Positions 44,540 through 53,714 of a DNA stretch of 64,000 nt are shown in pieces; position 1 is the stretch's first letter, and each line of letters opens with the position of its first letter. Source of the DNA: Candidatus Anaerostipes excrementavium (lineage in GTDB: Bacteria; Bacillota; Clostridia; Lachnospirales; Lachnospiraceae). The DNA lies in the NCBI GenBank assembly GCA_019114985.1, contig DXEM01000027.1:62001-126000 (forward strand), in the 5' to 3' direction. Position numbers and translations under genes: made by a program. The notes beneath the pieces are model-generated. The model had not been told where the DNA came from and made no database searches. It worked only from the letters and a program-made list of their open reading frames with translations.

Positions 44540-44773
44540 ATGTGTTCTGTATGGATCCAATTTAATTCGATCAAAGAACTGTATTCTTTTATCGATATCA
44601 TTGATCAATATCCCGGCAATTACGAGATTGTCTCCGGCCCTTATGTCGTCAGTGCAAAATCTCTGATGAGTCTTTTAAGCTTAGATTTGTCCAGGCCTTT
44701 CCATCTGGTCATTACATCAGACGACAGCGACGAGATTCTCCGCAAAATCCAGCCTTTTATTTCACATGAATGA
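44540..44773 (+). CDS. HPr-like domain protein lacking the phospho-histidine
   Basis: This 77-residue protein matches the C-terminal part of HPr: VVSAKSLMSLLSLDLSRPFHLVI aligns with the HPr segment around Ser46. The region that should hold the catalytic His15 (GIHARP) reads SIKELYSF, so it cannot be an ordinary phosphocarrier. The serine of the AKS motif is kept. The start at 44540 has AAGGAG 6 bases upstream; an in-frame ATG at 44504 has none. It is divergent from mtaB and its last 17 bases overlap the end of thiI. A regulatory role is possible but unproven. Confidence 0.75.
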   Translation: MCSVWIQFNSIKELYSFIDIIDQYPGNYEIVSGPYVVSAKSLMSLLSLDLSRPFHLVITSDDSDEILRKIQPFISHE

Positions 44774-45935
44774 CTTCGGTTGAATCAATGGCTTCTCTCA
44801 TCAAATCGTCAATTACATCCTTCAGATGTTCTTCTGACTTTTTGATTCGTTTTAAATTTCCTTTTGTAACCGGATGTTTCGCTACAAAGATCGTACAGCA
44901 GTCTTCGAACGGCTGGATCGATGTCTCGAATGTTCCGATCTTTTCTGCAATATCTACGATTTCCTGTTTATCCATTCCAATGCATGGACGGAAAACCGGA
45001 AGCTCACAGACTTCATTGGTAATCGCAAGATTATGGATGGTCTGACTTGCCACCTGTCCGATACTTTCACCGGTTATTAAAGCCAGGTCTCCTTCTTTCC
45101 CTGCAAAATGTTCTGCAATCTTCATCATATATCTTCTCATAATGATCGTTAACTCATCATGCGGGCACTTTTCATAGATTGCCAATTGAATATCTGTAAA
45201 GTTAACCACATGCAGATCGATTGGTCCGGCATATTTGGCCACAATCTTTGCCAAATCTACTACTTTTTGTTTAGCACGTTCACTTGTATATGGCGGTGCG
45301 TGGAAATAAGTCGCATCGATTCTTACCCCTCGCTTTGCAATCATATATCCTGCTACCGGGCTGTCGATTCCGCCGGAGAGCAACAGCATGGCTTTTCCAT
45401 TGGTTCCTACCGGCATTCCGCCCGGTCCTTTGATCTCCTGAGAATAAATATAAATATATTTACGAACCTCGATATTTACCATAACATCCGGATGATGAAC
45501 ATCGACTTTGATTCCTTCGAATGCTTCCAGCATCTTCTCTCCAATATCCATATTCAGTTCCATCGAAGTCATTGGGAACTGCTTGTCTCCTCTGCGGGCA
45601 TGGACTTTGAATGTAAAATTCTTTTCCGGATACTGTTCATCGATAAATGCCAATACCGTCTTTCTCAGATGTTCGATATCTTTATCTTCTTCTACCACCA
45701 TCGGACAGATCCCTACAATACCGAATACTTTCTGAAGCGCTTCTACTGCCTCGTCGTAATCAAAATCCCCGTTTCCTTCTACAAACATCCTTCCGGATTC
45801 TTTCCGAACTTTAAATTCGCCCACCGGACGCATCGCGAACCGGATCTGGCGCATCAAAGCATCTTCGAACATATAGCGATTCTTTCCCTTGATCGCAATT
45901 TCTCCATACTTGATCAAAAAGGCTGTAACCTTCAT
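44757..45935 (-). CDS. thiI: tRNA 4-thiouridine synthetase ThiI
   Basis: This 392-residue enzyme has an N-terminal ferredoxin-like/THUMP region (1-170) and a PP-loop ATPase with LLLSGGIDSPVAGYM near residue 182. It activates uridine-8 of tRNA for thiolation. The C-terminal rhodanese domain of the E. coli form is absent, as in most Firmicutes, where a neighbouring cysteine desulfurase supplies sulfur; such a gene lies 15 bases upstream. The end overlaps the converging HPr-like gene by 17 bases. Confidence 0.95.
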   Translation of the reverse strand: MKVTAFLIKYGEIAIKGKNRYMFEDALMRQIRFAMRPVGEFKVRKESGRMFVEGNGDFDYDEAVEALQKVFGIVGICPMVVEEDKDIEHLRKTVLAFIDEQYPEKNFTFKVHARRGDKQFPMTSMELNMDIGEKMLEAFEGIKVDVHHPDVMVNIEVRKYIYIYSQEIKGPGGMPVGTNGKAMLLLSGGIDSPVAGYMIAKRGVRIDATYFHAPPYTSERAKQKVVDLAKIVAKYAGPIDLHVVNFTDIQLAIYEKCPHDELTIIMRRYMMKIAEHFAGKEGDLALITGESIGQVASQTIHNLAITNEVCELPVFRPCIGMDKQEIVDIAEKIGTFETSIQPFEDCCTIFVAKHPVTKGNLKRIKKSEEHLKDVIDDLMREAIDSTEVIHVK

Positions 45936-45950
45936 AACTCTCTCCTTTTC

Positions 45951-47096
45951 TTATCTTCTTACAAATCTTCGAAGCATCGGAACCAGCTCCTTCAGCGCTT
46001 CGATCGTTTCATCAACTTCTTCTTTCGTATTTTCTGCAGAAAAGCTAAAACGCAGGGTACCGTCTTTATAGTCATCCGGAAGTCCAATGGCATTTAATGT
46101 TCCGCTGACCGCTTGTTTTTTATTGGAGGAACAAGCAGATCCTGAAGAAACATAAATCTCTTTGTCCTCCAGCGCATGCAAAAGGACCTCGCTGCGAATT
46201 CCTCGAAAACTAATACTCGCAATATGCGGCGCCTCTCCGGAATTATCCCGAATGTCTTCGATTTCTTTGATTCTTTCCTGAAAATATTCTTTGACAGTTC
46301 TGATTTTTTCCGCGTTTTCAAAATGATCGCCAATCATCTGACGACACGCACAACCAAGACCTGCGATTCCCGGCACATTTTCCGTTCCGGAACGCATTCC
46401 TTTCTGCTGTCCGCCTCCATAAATCAACGGCTGAATCTTGGTTCCTTCACGGACATAGAGGAACCCTACGCCTTTTGGACCATGAATCTTATGTCCGCTC
46501 ATGGAAAGCAGATCAATCTTTAAATTCTTCGGAACGATCGGCAGTTTTCCATAAGCCTGGATCGCATCTACATGAAATACCGTATCTTTGTTTTTCTTTT
46601 TGATAATTTCTCCGGCTTCTTTGATTGGCTGTACCGCTCCGATCTCATTATTCACAAACATCAGGGAGACCAGGATGGTATCCGGACGAATCGCCGTTTC
46701 CAACTCTTCCAATAGAATCTGTCCTTTGGAATCTACGTTCAAATATGTAATTTCGAATCCCAGATCTTCCAAAAATGCTATCGGCTCATAGACAGAAGCA
46801 TGTTCGATCCTGGATGTAATAATATGTTTTCCTTTTCTCTTGTTTGCCAGCGCCGTTCCGATGATTGCCGTATTATTTGACTCTGTTCCTCCGGAAGTGA
46901 AGAAAATTTCTTTTGGCTTTGCTTTCAAAGACTTTGCAATGGTTTCCTGAGCCTCTTTGATTAGATTCTCTGCTTCCATTCCTTTTCTATGCTTTGCGGA
47001 TGGATTTCCATAAGACACATTCATTGCGTCTTCCATGACGCTCATGACTTCGGGAAACACTTTGGTCGTTGCCGCATTATCAAAATATATCGTCAT
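45951..47096 (-). CDS. Cysteine desulfurase (NifS/IscS-like), partner of ThiI
   Basis: This PLP enzyme of about 381 residues releases sulfur from cysteine as an enzyme persulfide. Motifs are YFDNAATT at the N terminus, SGGTESNN near residue 70, the PLP lysine in MSGHKIHGPKG near 200 and the active-site cysteine in SSGSACSSNKK near 322. The start at 47096 has AAGGAG 7 bases upstream; the frame opens 18 bases earlier. It is adjacent to thiI, which points to sulfur delivery for 4-thiouridine. Confidence 0.93.
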   Translation of the reverse strand: MTIYFDNAATTKVFPEVMSVMEDAMNVSYGNPSAKHRKGMEAENLIKEAQETIAKSLKAKPKEIFFTSGGTESNNTAIIGTALANKRKGKHIITSRIEHASVYEPIAFLEDLGFEITYLNVDSKGQILLEELETAIRPDTILVSLMFVNNEIGAVQPIKEAGEIIKKKNKDTVFHVDAIQAYGKLPIVPKNLKIDLLSMSGHKIHGPKGVGFLYVREGTKIQPLIYGGGQQKGMRSGTENVPGIAGLGCACRQMIGDHFENAEKIRTVKEYFQERIKEIEDIRDNSGEAPHIASISFRGIRSEVLLHALEDKEIYVSSGSACSSNKKQAVSGTLNAIGLPDDYKDGTLRFSFSAENTKEEVDETIEALKELVPMLRRFVRR

Positions 47097-47110
47097 TTTC
47101 TTTCTCCTTT

Positions 47111-47848
47111 TCATTTTTCCAATAAAAACATCAAAATAGAAAGCATCGTCATGCCTGCTGTTTCCGTTCTCAAAATCCTTTTTCCAAGGGTTAGAACATT
47201 GCCTCCTGCAAGCTTTGCCGATTCAATTTCCTCTTTATCAAAGCCGCCTTCCGGTCCGATAATAATCCCAATAGATTTCTTCTCTTTTGCCTTCTGAAAC
47301 AGCTCTCTGGAATGTTCCATGCCTTTTGCTTCCTCATACGGCACCAAAAACATATCCAAACTTTTCGCATCTTCCATGGCTTCCTTAAAATCCATGACTT
47401 CAGTCACTACAGGAATCTTTCCCCTGCGGGCCTGTTTTGCCGCACTCTGCGCAATGCTGTTCCAACGGCTGACTTTTTTTTTCGCTTTTTTCGCATCCAG
47501 TTTCACAACGCACCGTTTCATACGGACCGGAACAATCTTACTTGCACCAAGTTCCACTGCTTTCTGGATGATCCATTCCATCTTGTCGCCTTTTGGAAGT
47601 CCCTGATATAGGATCAGCTCTGTCTCAAGTTCTGTCTCCATTCCATGAATATCTAATATTCTGGCGCAGATCCCATCTTCTCCAAATTCTTCCAGACTGC
47701 ATTCATACTCCAAATCATTCTCGCAGCTTAAGAAAACCTTTTCCCCCGGTTTCATACGAAGAACATTTTTGATGTGATTCACATCACTTCCGCAAATCCA
47801 TATTTTATCTTCCTGAATCTGATCCTCTTTTACAAAAAATCGATGCAT
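47111..47848 (-). CDS. rsmE: 16S rRNA m3U1498 methyltransferase RsmE
   Basis: This 245-residue SPOUT methyltransferase modifies U1498 of 16S rRNA. An N-terminal PUA-like domain (HVNHIKNVLRMKPGEKVFLS-type segment at 26-45) is followed by the knot region with IGIIIGPEGGFDKEEIE and LGKRILRTETA. Length is typical. It follows prmA by one base and precedes the cysteine desulfurase gene. Confidence 0.95.
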   Translation of the reverse strand: MHRFFVKEDQIQEDKIWICGSDVNHIKNVLRMKPGEKVFLSCENDLEYECSLEEFGEDGICARILDIHGMETELETELILYQGLPKGDKMEWIIQKAVELGASKIVPVRMKRCVVKLDAKKAKKKVSRWNSIAQSAAKQARRGKIPVVTEVMDFKEAMEDAKSLDMFLVPYEEAKGMEHSRELFQKAKEKKSIGIIIGPEGGFDKEEIESAKLAGGNVLTLGKRILRTETAGMTMLSILMFLLEK

Positions 47849-47849
47849 C

Positions 47850-48812
47850 CTACTTCCTCTTTCCCGCTGTAATAGAAACCCAGTCTTTCATTCGGCGGAT
47901 ATCCAAGATCTCAAATCCATAGGCTTCTAGTTTCTCGCTGATTTCCTTCTCTTTCGTATCAATGATACCAGACAATACAAACACACCATCTTCTGTCAGG
48001 AAACGATCTGCGATCTCAATCAGCGGAAGGAGCACATCTGCTAAAATATTAGCCGCTACCAGCGGATAACATTTTTCTCCTAAAGATTTTACAAACGCTT
48101 CGTCATCCAGGACATTTCCCTGATAAATCTCATATTGTTCTTCGGAAATATGATTGACCTCGAAATTTTCTTTGGATGCGTTGATCGCATTTGGATCAAT
48201 ATCGGTGAGCACCGCATGAGAGGCTCCAAGTTTTAATCCAATGATGGATAAGATTCCGCTTCCGCATCCGATATCTAAAATCTTCGTATCCTCTTTGATA
48301 TACGGTTTCATTCCTTCTACACAAAGCTTTGTCGTCTCATGAGATCCCGTTCCGAAAGCAGTTCCCGGATCAATCTCAACGACAATTGCGTCCTCATCCG
48401 AATGATCCAATTCCTCCCAAGTCGGCTTAATGATAATTTGATCATCCAGACGAATCGGCTTGAAAAATTTCTTCCAGTTATTCACCCAATCCTCTTCCTG
48501 CGTCTTATCAAAAGAAATCGTACCTTCCCCAATATCCATAAAACCACTCAGACGATGAAGCATCTCCTGGATCTTCCATGTAATATCTTCCAAATTCTCA
48601 TCTTCTTCAAAATAACAGTGGATCTTTGCTGTCCCGTCATCCGGAGCAATCTCATCCGGAAGAAGATCCACATACATCACTTTCATCTCTTCTTCCGTCA
48701 GCGGCACATGATCTTCAACTTCCACTCCGGCCGCGCCTAATTCCGTCAATTCATAACTAATCATGTCCTCTGCAGATGTCAATGTCTGGATCGTAATCTT
48801 ATTCCATCCCAT
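47850..48812 (-). CDS. prmA: Ribosomal protein L11 methyltransferase
   Basis: This protein of about 320 residues has an N-terminal substrate-recognition domain and a class I SAM methyltransferase domain, with PGTAFGTGSHETT near residue 150 and ILDIGCGSGILSI near 182. It trimethylates ribosomal protein L11. ATG at 48812 was preferred to an in-frame TTG nine bases earlier because of spacing to GGGAG. The prmA-rsmE pair is conserved in Firmicutes. Confidence 0.95.
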   Translation of the reverse strand: MGWNKITIQTLTSAEDMISYELTELGAAGVEVEDHVPLTEEEMKVMYVDLLPDEIAPDDGTAKIHCYFEEDENLEDITWKIQEMLHRLSGFMDIGEGTISFDKTQEEDWVNNWKKFFKPIRLDDQIIIKPTWEELDHSDEDAIVVEIDPGTAFGTGSHETTKLCVEGMKPYIKEDTKILDIGCGSGILSIIGLKLGASHAVLTDIDPNAINASKENFEVNHISEEQYEIYQGNVLDDEAFVKSLGEKCYPLVAANILADVLLPLIEIADRFLTEDGVFVLSGIIDTKEKEISEKLEAYGFEILDIRRMKDWVSITAGKRK

Positions 48813-48852
48813 GTTTCTCAAACTCCCTTTCGTAACCTATCCGGTATCAAAA

Positions 48853-48876
48853 GGAATCAAAATCTTTTTTGATTCC
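48853..48876 (-). terminator. Terminator after the K+/H+ antiporter
   Basis: Perfect stem GGAATCAAAA/TTTTGATTCC with a 4-base loop, followed on the minus strand by TTTTG. It lies between the antiporter stop and prmA. Confidence 0.7.
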
Positions 48877-48931
48877 AACATCTCCTTAGTGTAACATAGA
48901 AGCTTTTCTGATACAAGACCGGCTTTTTCTT

Positions 48932-50518
48932 TTAATTGTATACAACCAAGATATCTCCTTCTTTGATTTCAGTCTTTCCCCTCGGTATAATATTGCGGTC
49001 TTCTCTTTTGATCATAGCAACCAGCACATGATCTTCCAGATCCAATTCTTCGATCCGGCATCCTTTCCACGGATGCTCTCGATCAATCGCAATTTCTCTT
49101 AATTCAATATCATTGACAGATTCATACGCCGGAACATTTAAAACAATCTCATCTCCCTCTAAGATTTTCGTATCCCCTTTTGGAATGATCGTCTCATCCT
49201 TTCTCCGAATCAACATCGCCAAAGAACCTTCCGGAAGATTCACATCTTTTACAAGATGATTTTTCCATCCATGTTCTTCGCTGATATGGATCTGCATCAG
49301 ATTCATCCCGGCATCTTCCTGATAATCATTAAAGGTCTTTAAAACATCTTTGGATGCATCGATCAGTTCTAATTTTTCCGCAATCTTTGGAAGCAGCGTT
49401 CCTTGTACGGCAACTGACAGAATCGCCAATCCAAATACAATATGAAAAACATTCTCGCCTTCATACACACCGCTGACTGTGGCAAAAATCGCAAAGACGA
49501 TAGAAGATGCTCCTCGAAGCCCTGCCCAGGAAATAAAAATCTTCTCACGTACCGAATATTTTCTTCCCAATAGCAAAAATACGGCCAATGGTCTTGCCGC
49601 AAATGTCAAAAATAATATAATAATCCATGCATTTGGCATAAAACTAACCATTTGAGACGGATAAGAAAGCAGTCCCAACAGGAAAAAAGCTGCCATCTGG
49701 GCAAGCATCGTGATATTATCAAAGAAATGTACAATGTCCGCTTTATTTTTCGTTTTCGCATTTCCCATGATAATTCCTGCCAGATAAACGGAAAGGAAGC
49801 CATTTCCTCCTAAAATCGCTGCCATCCCATAGGAAATCATTGCAACCGCGATCATAAAAATCGCATCAAAACCTCCCGTATAGAAACGAAATCTACAGAC
49901 GATACGCGGCGCGGCAATTCCAATCAAAGCACCTGCCGCAGCTCCAATGAAAATCTCTGCCACGATCATACCGCCTAATGCAGCTGCTTCTTTTCCTTCC
50001 ATCATTGTCAATGCACTTACTGTCAGCATATAGGCGATTGGATCATTGCTTCCGCTCTCAATCTCAAGCAAAGGGGCCAGATTTCCTTCCAGGTTCAGAT
50101 TTTTAGAACGAAGAATAGAAAAAACAGCCGCCGCATCGGTACAGCTAACAACAGATCCAATCAGAAAACTTTCTGCAAAAGGAAACCCTAAAAAGAAATG
50201 ACAGAATACACAGACAAGTCCTGCCGTCATAACAACCCCTACCGTCGATAAAAGCAATGCTTTTGGCGCCGCCGGCTTGGCATGCTCCCAATTCGTTGAA
50301 TATCCACCATAAAACATGATAAATACAAGGGCAGTGGTACAAATATCTTCTGCCATAGAAAAATTATTAAAATCAATTTTAAAAATCCCATCGGATCCGA
50401 ACAACATGCCAAGCAGCATGAAAATCAAAAGGCTCGGGATTCCCAGTTTATTGGAAATCTTATTTGAAAAGATACAAAGGATTAAAACGATCGCGCATAA
50501 CAAGAAAAAGAACTCCAT
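48932..50518 (-). CDS. K+/H+ antiporter with C-terminal RCK_C domains (CvrA/NhaP2 type)
   Basis: This 528-residue protein has about 12-13 hydrophobic helices in residues 1-385. It carries the CPA1 motifs SCTDAAAVFSIL near 126 and ESGSNDPIAYML near 154, whose Asn-Asp pair is the ion-binding site. The soluble C terminus from about 400 holds two RCK_C-like repeats (LAMLIRRKDETIIPKGDTKI and LVAMIKREDRNIIPRGKTEI). It exports potassium or sodium in exchange for protons. GGAGG lies before the ATG and terminators lie on both sides, so it is a single-gene unit. Confidence 0.9.
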   Translation of the reverse strand: MEFFFLLCAIVLILCIFSNKISNKLGIPSLLIFMLLGMLFGSDGIFKIDFNNFSMAEDICTTALVFIMFYGGYSTNWEHAKPAAPKALLLSTVGVVMTAGLVCVFCHFFLGFPFAESFLIGSVVSCTDAAAVFSILRSKNLNLEGNLAPLLEIESGSNDPIAYMLTVSALTMMEGKEAAALGGMIVAEIFIGAAAGALIGIAAPRIVCRFRFYTGGFDAIFMIAVAMISYGMAAILGGNGFLSVYLAGIIMGNAKTKNKADIVHFFDNITMLAQMAAFFLLGLLSYPSQMVSFMPNAWIIILFLTFAARPLAVFLLLGRKYSVREKIFISWAGLRGASSIVFAIFATVSGVYEGENVFHIVFGLAILSVAVQGTLLPKIAEKLELIDASKDVLKTFNDYQEDAGMNLMQIHISEEHGWKNHLVKDVNLPEGSLAMLIRRKDETIIPKGDTKILEGDEIVLNVPAYESVNDIELREIAIDREHPWKGCRIEELDLEDHVLVAMIKREDRNIIPRGKTEIKEGDILVVYN

Positions 50519-50546
50519 GGCTCTAACCTCCCTCCTGAGTCAAAAA

Positions 50547-50581
50547 AACCGACGAGACAATCCTCATTGCCATCATCGGTT
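50547..50581 (-). terminator. Terminator after the first GNAT gene
   Basis: Stem AACCGA/TCGGTT with imperfect inner pairing, followed on the minus strand by TTTTT. It lies 58 bases after the acetyltransferase stop. Confidence 0.65.
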
Positions 50582-50639
50582 AAAATCATTATAACATATT
50601 ACCTCCATCGAAAGAAGCAGAAAATTTAGCCTTCCTATT

Positions 50640-51191
50640 TTAATTTTGAAGTTCGAGCCATCTTTCTCTCGTCATACAATAAATATGCTCTGTACGATAA
50701 TCGTCCATAAGTTCCCAGTAAATATTTTCATTCGTGTGACTGTATAGAAATCCTATCTTTTCCTGCACTTTTTTAGATTTCACATTGTCATTAAAATATG
50801 CACACCAGATTTTCTTCAGCCCCAGTTCATCAAATCCATAGCGCAGAATTTCACGGCAGGCTTCCGGAATCAATCCCTGTCCCCAAAATGGAACGCCAAT
50901 CCAGTAACCCAGCTCTGCTTCATTTTCATTTGTTACCAGATTGCTGTTTTCACCAAACAGAAGGCCTACGCTTCCTATTGCAGCATGATCATCCTTTAAG
51001 CACACCGCATAAGTTCCCGGAATTGATAGGTATTCCCTAATCGCCATTTTACTGAAATCTATATTTTCATGTACCGGCCAACCTGCAATAGGCCCAACAT
51101 CAGGATTTTTCGCATATTCATATAAATTTTTGGCATCTGCCTCTGCCCATTTTCTCATAACCAATCGTTCTGTATATAATCGTTCTTTCAT
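50640..51191 (-). CDS. GNAT N-acetyltransferase, RimJ/RimL type
   Basis: This 183-residue acetyltransferase begins with the RimJ/RimL-like LYTERLVMRKWAEADAKNLYEY. It has the acetyl-CoA loop in GYWIGVPFWGQGLIPEA near residues 93-110 and the later VKSKKVQEKIGF. It probably acetylates a protein N terminus or a small amine. Upstream lie 226 bases without a gene, in which I see nothing definite. Confidence 0.88.
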   Translation of the reverse strand: MKERLYTERLVMRKWAEADAKNLYEYAKNPDVGPIAGWPVHENIDFSKMAIREYLSIPGTYAVCLKDDHAAIGSVGLLFGENSNLVTNENEAELGYWIGVPFWGQGLIPEACREILRYGFDELGLKKIWCAYFNDNVKSKKVQEKIGFLYSHTNENIYWELMDDYRTEHIYCMTRERWLELQN

Positions 51192-51417
51192 AAATACTTC
51201 TCCTTCATTCTGTAACTTTAGGTTGTATCATTATCATATATTAAATAAGCATATTTTTCCAAAGCACATATGAAACTTTTGAAAATTTCACATTGTTTCA
51301 AAATATAAGGCAAAGTACGGTCAAGATTATCTTCTTTGCAGACAAAACCATTCCACCCATGTTTTCCTCTATTAAATACAATTAATTCTTTCCCGCATTA
51401 ATTATTGAATAACTCTT

Positions 51418-51819
51418 TCAGTCTAGAAATTCTTCAGCAGTTTCCCTTATTTCTTTTTCAATCTTCTTGTTTTCGACAATTTCTTTCAATACATTCATAT
51501 ACTTTTGTTGTTCTTGTGCTCCATTCTTCACCCTGTTTAACATCCATATCGTATGTATCGTTGGTCTTCGCTTTACAGATCTGAGCAAAATTTCTTCATA
51601 CCCCTTTTTATAAAATGTTTCTAAAAAGTGAACAATGGAACCCGGCACACCAAAGTCAGCAAATGGATGACGTTCCATAAATTCTAACAATGGCTCTGCT
51701 GCGCGAATACCAACTCCACTTTCTTCAATCTCCTGAATACAATGATCCATGGTCTCTATAAAATTGTCAGTGTCTATTTCTCTTTCCATTTTCTCAATTA
51801 CATCATTTAAGCTCTTCAT
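51418..51819 (-). CDS. Small all-helical protein, possibly Imm30-like immunity protein
   Basis: This protein of about 133 residues looks entirely helical. The segment VKRRPTIHTIWMLNRVKNG near residue 80 resembles the conserved region of immunity protein family 30, but this is from memory and uncertain. The start at 51819 has AAAGGAAG upstream; the frame opens 33 bases earlier. No toxin gene is adjacent, so an orphan immunity gene or an unrelated HEAT-like protein are both possible. Confidence 0.5.
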   Translation of the reverse strand: MKSLNDVIEKMEREIDTDNFIETMDHCIQEIEESGVGIRAAEPLLEFMERHPFADFGVPGSIVHFLETFYKKGYEEILLRSVKRRPTIHTIWMLNRVKNGAQEQQKYMNVLKEIVENKKIEKEIRETAEEFLD

Positions 51820-51859
51820 TGTACTTCCTTTGACTCCTATTCTAAGAATCATCTGTTTA

Positions 51860-52261
51860 TCATTCTACTTCTGCGTTTTCAATGTCAGTTACTGTTATCA
51901 ACGAATTCCTCTGTAAATACTTGATTGCTTTCAGCGCGTATTCATGTGCTTCTTTGCTTGAACCGGCAACCGCATCAGTTACATCTTTAATGTAATAATC
52001 GTGCTGATGGGCATCTACTGCTGTATAATGGATGCAGACGTCTGTCAGTCCGCCAAATTCCGCATAATCCGTATACGGCGAATCTTCCATACAATGAATC
52101 GACTCTGCGCCATCCAATTCTCGTCCAAAATCCACCATATCCGGTCTGTGAATTTCTTTAATCTGAATGACAGGCAAGTTATTTGCACGGAAAATATCTA
52201 AAACCCGTTTTGCGTCGCGGATGCAGTCCCATTCCGGTGCTCCCTCATTTTCACAGTTCTT
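51860..52261 (-). pseudogene. Isochorismatase-family cysteine hydrolase remnant
   Basis: The frame carries GAPEWDCIRDAKRVLDIFRA, VIQIKEIHRPDMVDFGREL and TDVCIHYTAVDAHQHDYYI, all matching isochorismatase-like hydrolases, including the nucleophile cysteine in TDVC. The N-terminal strand with the catalytic aspartate is missing: an in-frame stop lies just upstream of 52261. About 50 residues before GGLTDVC, including the catalytic lysine region, are also missing. No start codon with a ribosome site is evident. It is best read as a decayed gene with a 5' truncation and an internal deletion. Confidence 0.75.
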
Positions 52262-52279
52262 AAAACTGAGAATTGTCTG

Positions 52280-52489
52280 TTACTGTTGTCTGTATTTTTT
52301 CTCAATTCTCAAATAGATAATAATAGCAGCAATCACCAAAATCACCACTTCAAAAATTACGAGTATAAATAGTGGAGAATTTTGTTCAACAAACAAAATT
52401 GGTAATCCTATGACTTCCAAGCATTGATTCCAATAAACATAAAAATGATCGCTGTAATACTCAAAATAATAAATGCCTCTGCCATACAC
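52280..52489 (-). CDS. Small single-span membrane protein
   Basis: A 69-residue open frame begins with an aromatic-rich N terminus (MYGRGIYYFEYYSDHFY), has one hydrophobic segment at about 41-60 (LFILVIFEVVILVIAAIIIY) and ends in a basic tail. I do not recognise it. A GGTAAAGGTG site lies before the ATG. Its coding status is only moderately supported, as it sits beside a pseudogene. Confidence 0.4.
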   Translation of the reverse strand: MYGRGIYYFEYYSDHFYVYWNQCLEVIGLPILFVEQNSPLFILVIFEVVILVIAAIIIYLRIEKKYRQQ

Positions 52490-52537
52490 AACACCTTTAC
52501 CAAATTTACAATTTTATTATTTCTTAAAACCGGGATT

Positions 52538-53020
52538 TTATAAATCGAGTTTCATATAAATAGAAGTATCCATTGGGCTATTATTATAACTTTCTATCTC
52601 ATAAAAACCAAATTTCTTGTACATGTGTATTGCACTTTGCAAAAATGGCAATGTATCTAATAACATATAAGAATATCCTATTTCTCTTGCATCCCCTATA
52701 ATCTTTTCAATCAAAATACTTCCTAACTTTTTCCCACGGAATTGTGGTCTTACATAAAGACGTTTCATTTCACAGTTCTGATTATCAATTTTTCTTAAAC
52801 CTATACAGCCTGCTAACCCCTCATCACAGTAAGCCAAATATAACCTTCCGTCAGACATACCATATTTAGATTCTAAATGCTTGACTTCTTCATCATAGTT
52901 TTGTATGTCAAGGTACTTTTGAAATGATTCATCATTTGTGATTAGCATATTTATATATTCCGAAAATAATATATTAATTTCCTCACGCTGTTCATAGGCA
53001 GGTACTATTCTTATATCCAT
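52538..53020 (-). CDS. GNAT N-acetyltransferase
   Basis: This protein of about 160 residues has the GNAT core: CIGLRKIDNQNCEMKRLYV followed by the acetyl-CoA loop RPQFRGKKLGSILIEKII near residues 93-110, and MYKKFGF near the end. The substrate is unknown. The start at 53020 has GGAGGAG upstream; the longer frame overlaps the preceding gene. Its base composition is AT-richer than that of the housekeeping block. Confidence 0.88.
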   Translation of the reverse strand: MDIRIVPAYEQREEINILFSEYINMLITNDESFQKYLDIQNYDEEVKHLESKYGMSDGRLYLAYCDEGLAGCIGLRKIDNQNCEMKRLYVRPQFRGKKLGSILIEKIIGDAREIGYSYMLLDTLPFLQSAIHMYKKFGFYEIESYNNSPMDTSIYMKLDL

Positions 53021-53048
53021 GATTACTCCTCCGCAAAATGAAATTGCA

Positions 53049-53663
53049 TTACGCTTCCTTATCGGGTGCCTGTCCATCGTGAGCGAGCCACTGACACTCG
53101 GTTATTTTCATATTGGTAAAGACAGCCTTAAAAGAGGATTCTTCCGGACTGCAGGCATATACACCAAATCGAATCGCACCTTTTGCATTTATCATGTGGC
53201 ATATGCGCATTTGCTGAAATATTTTACCATCTACAGAATTCTCAATACAGAAATCGTCATCTCTCCGGCTCAAACGATACCACATGGTTTTTACTGTGGC
53301 TGGTATTTCTGTTGTTGCCCAGTCTGAATAACCGTGATTGGTTACAACGCTTCCTAAATGCTGAAATTTTTCATTTTCGTACTCAACGGAGCCTTTTAAC
53401 CAGTTTTCGCTGTCTAAGTACAAAACCACACCGCATTGGTCAAAACGATGATGACTGCCTGAAAAATCGGTTTTAACCACAAACGAAAAAAACGTTTCAT
53501 CCGTTTCCATTTGCAGCACAGGCGCATTATCGTTGCGGAAATGATAATATGTCCGCTGCCATAGGTCTGTGTGCGGGGCTGTTATAATTTCAATTTTCTC
53601 TGGGGTAATCGTAAAGTCCAAAGGTTCCCTTGTCCATTTTAATTTGTTAATATCCCATTGCAT
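53049..53663 (-). CDS. DUF1349 family protein
   Basis: This 204-residue protein has the DUF1349 concanavalin-like beta-sandwich pattern: ITAPHTDLWQRTYYHF near the N terminus, QCGVVLYLDSENWLKGSVEY near 76, SVVTNHGYSDWAT near 104 and FGVYACSPEESSFKAVFTN near 166. It is a soluble cytoplasmic protein with no signal peptide; family members are thought to be carbohydrate-active or carbohydrate-binding, without proof. TTGGAGG precedes the ATG. Confidence 0.85.
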   Translation of the reverse strand: MQWDINKLKWTREPLDFTITPEKIEIITAPHTDLWQRTYYHFRNDNAPVLQMETDETFFSFVVKTDFSGSHHRFDQCGVVLYLDSENWLKGSVEYENEKFQHLGSVVTNHGYSDWATTEIPATVKTMWYRLSRRDDDFCIENSVDGKIFQQMRICHMINAKGAIRFGVYACSPEESSFKAVFTNMKITECQWLAHDGQAPDKEA

Positions 53664-53714
53664 AAAATTTCCTCCAATTAAAATTTGGCCATATCCTTAT
53701 GATCACTTCTAATC

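Noticed and set aside
52280-52489. Toxin of a type I toxin-antitoxin pair
   Set aside because: It is a small single-span protein, but no antisense promoter or paired structured RNA could be supported.
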